A stretch of DNA of 64,000 nt, taken from the NCBI RefSeq assembly GCF_932526225.1, contig NC_064044.1, forward strand, positions 8,172,801-8,236,800. The letters run 5' to 3'. The translations under genes and the position numbers were made by a program. Numbering within the stretch: the first letter of the stretch is position 1; every line of letters starts with the position of its first letter. This document shows, piece by piece, positions 63,930 to 64,000 of this stretch. Source of the DNA: Nematostella vectensis (Eukaryota; Cnidaria; Anthozoa; Actiniaria; Edwardsiidae). Under the pieces are notes generated by a model that was given only the letters and a program-made list of their open reading frames with translations, ran no database searches and was not told where the DNA came from.

Positions 63930-64000
63930 TAAAGAGCGTCTAATTTTCAGTTGAGGCTGCGCCGTTCTTGCTTTAGTAGCATTATATCAGTGCATAAAAA

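Overview
This is a window of animal nuclear DNA. It has spliced metazoan genes with GT-AG introns, AT-rich introns and intergenic DNA, and a very heavy load of minisatellites, MITE-like inverted-repeat elements and tRNA-derived SINE sequence. The gene set (PRDM14, a small secreted EGF plus discoidin protein, a glycine-rich-domain protein, alpha-tubulin, SRRT/ARS2, SNRNP40, CLN3) and the compact architecture suggest an early-branching marine invertebrate. An anthozoan cnidarian such as a sea anemone is my best guess, but the species is inferred, not shown.

Layout. 1-7700 (+): 3' part of a long-chain acyl-CoA synthetase gene (11 exons seen, 5' end outside the window). 9579-11011 (-): a three-exon signal peptide/EGF/F5-8C gene with one frameshift. 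13210-16177 (+): a DUF1399 glycine-rich-domain protein whose Gly-rich tail lies on a separate 3' exon. 16178-21757: repeats and MITE relics. 21849-28978 (+): PRDM14 in six exons with a TATA box. 29642-32816: a 3.2-kb inverted-terminus element, two thirds of which is a 21/22-bp minisatellite. 33697-38970 (+): an alpha-tubulin with Gln at position 40 and a C-terminal Phe. 40806-54926 (-): SRRT/ARS2 in 17 exons, including a U12-type AT-AC intron. 55321-61348 (+): SNRNP40 in 11 exons, head to head with SRRT across 394 bp. 63245-end (+): first coding exon of a CLN3/battenin-type gene.

Functional themes. SRRT (cap-binding-complex RNA processing) and SNRNP40 (U5 snRNP) are both RNA-processing genes and probably share a bidirectional promoter. 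The other genes are not obviously related to one another. I reconstructed all multi-exon genes by matching reading frame and intron phase across splice sites and by comparing with remembered family sequences; no transcript evidence was available.

The most unusual signal is a recurring one: tandem arrays that begin or end on splice junctions and copy them. ACSL intron 2 carries 27 copies of its own 5' splice site, and ACSL intron 4 carries about 17 copies of its own 3' splice site plus the start of the next exon. SRRT exon 12 and SNRNP40 exon 7 have shorter duplications of exon end plus donor. PRDM14 intron 5 holds a decayed copy of part of the next zinc-finger exon. In the arrays the outermost copy, next to the exon body, is the one that fits the reading frame; use of inner copies would introduce stop codons where I checked.
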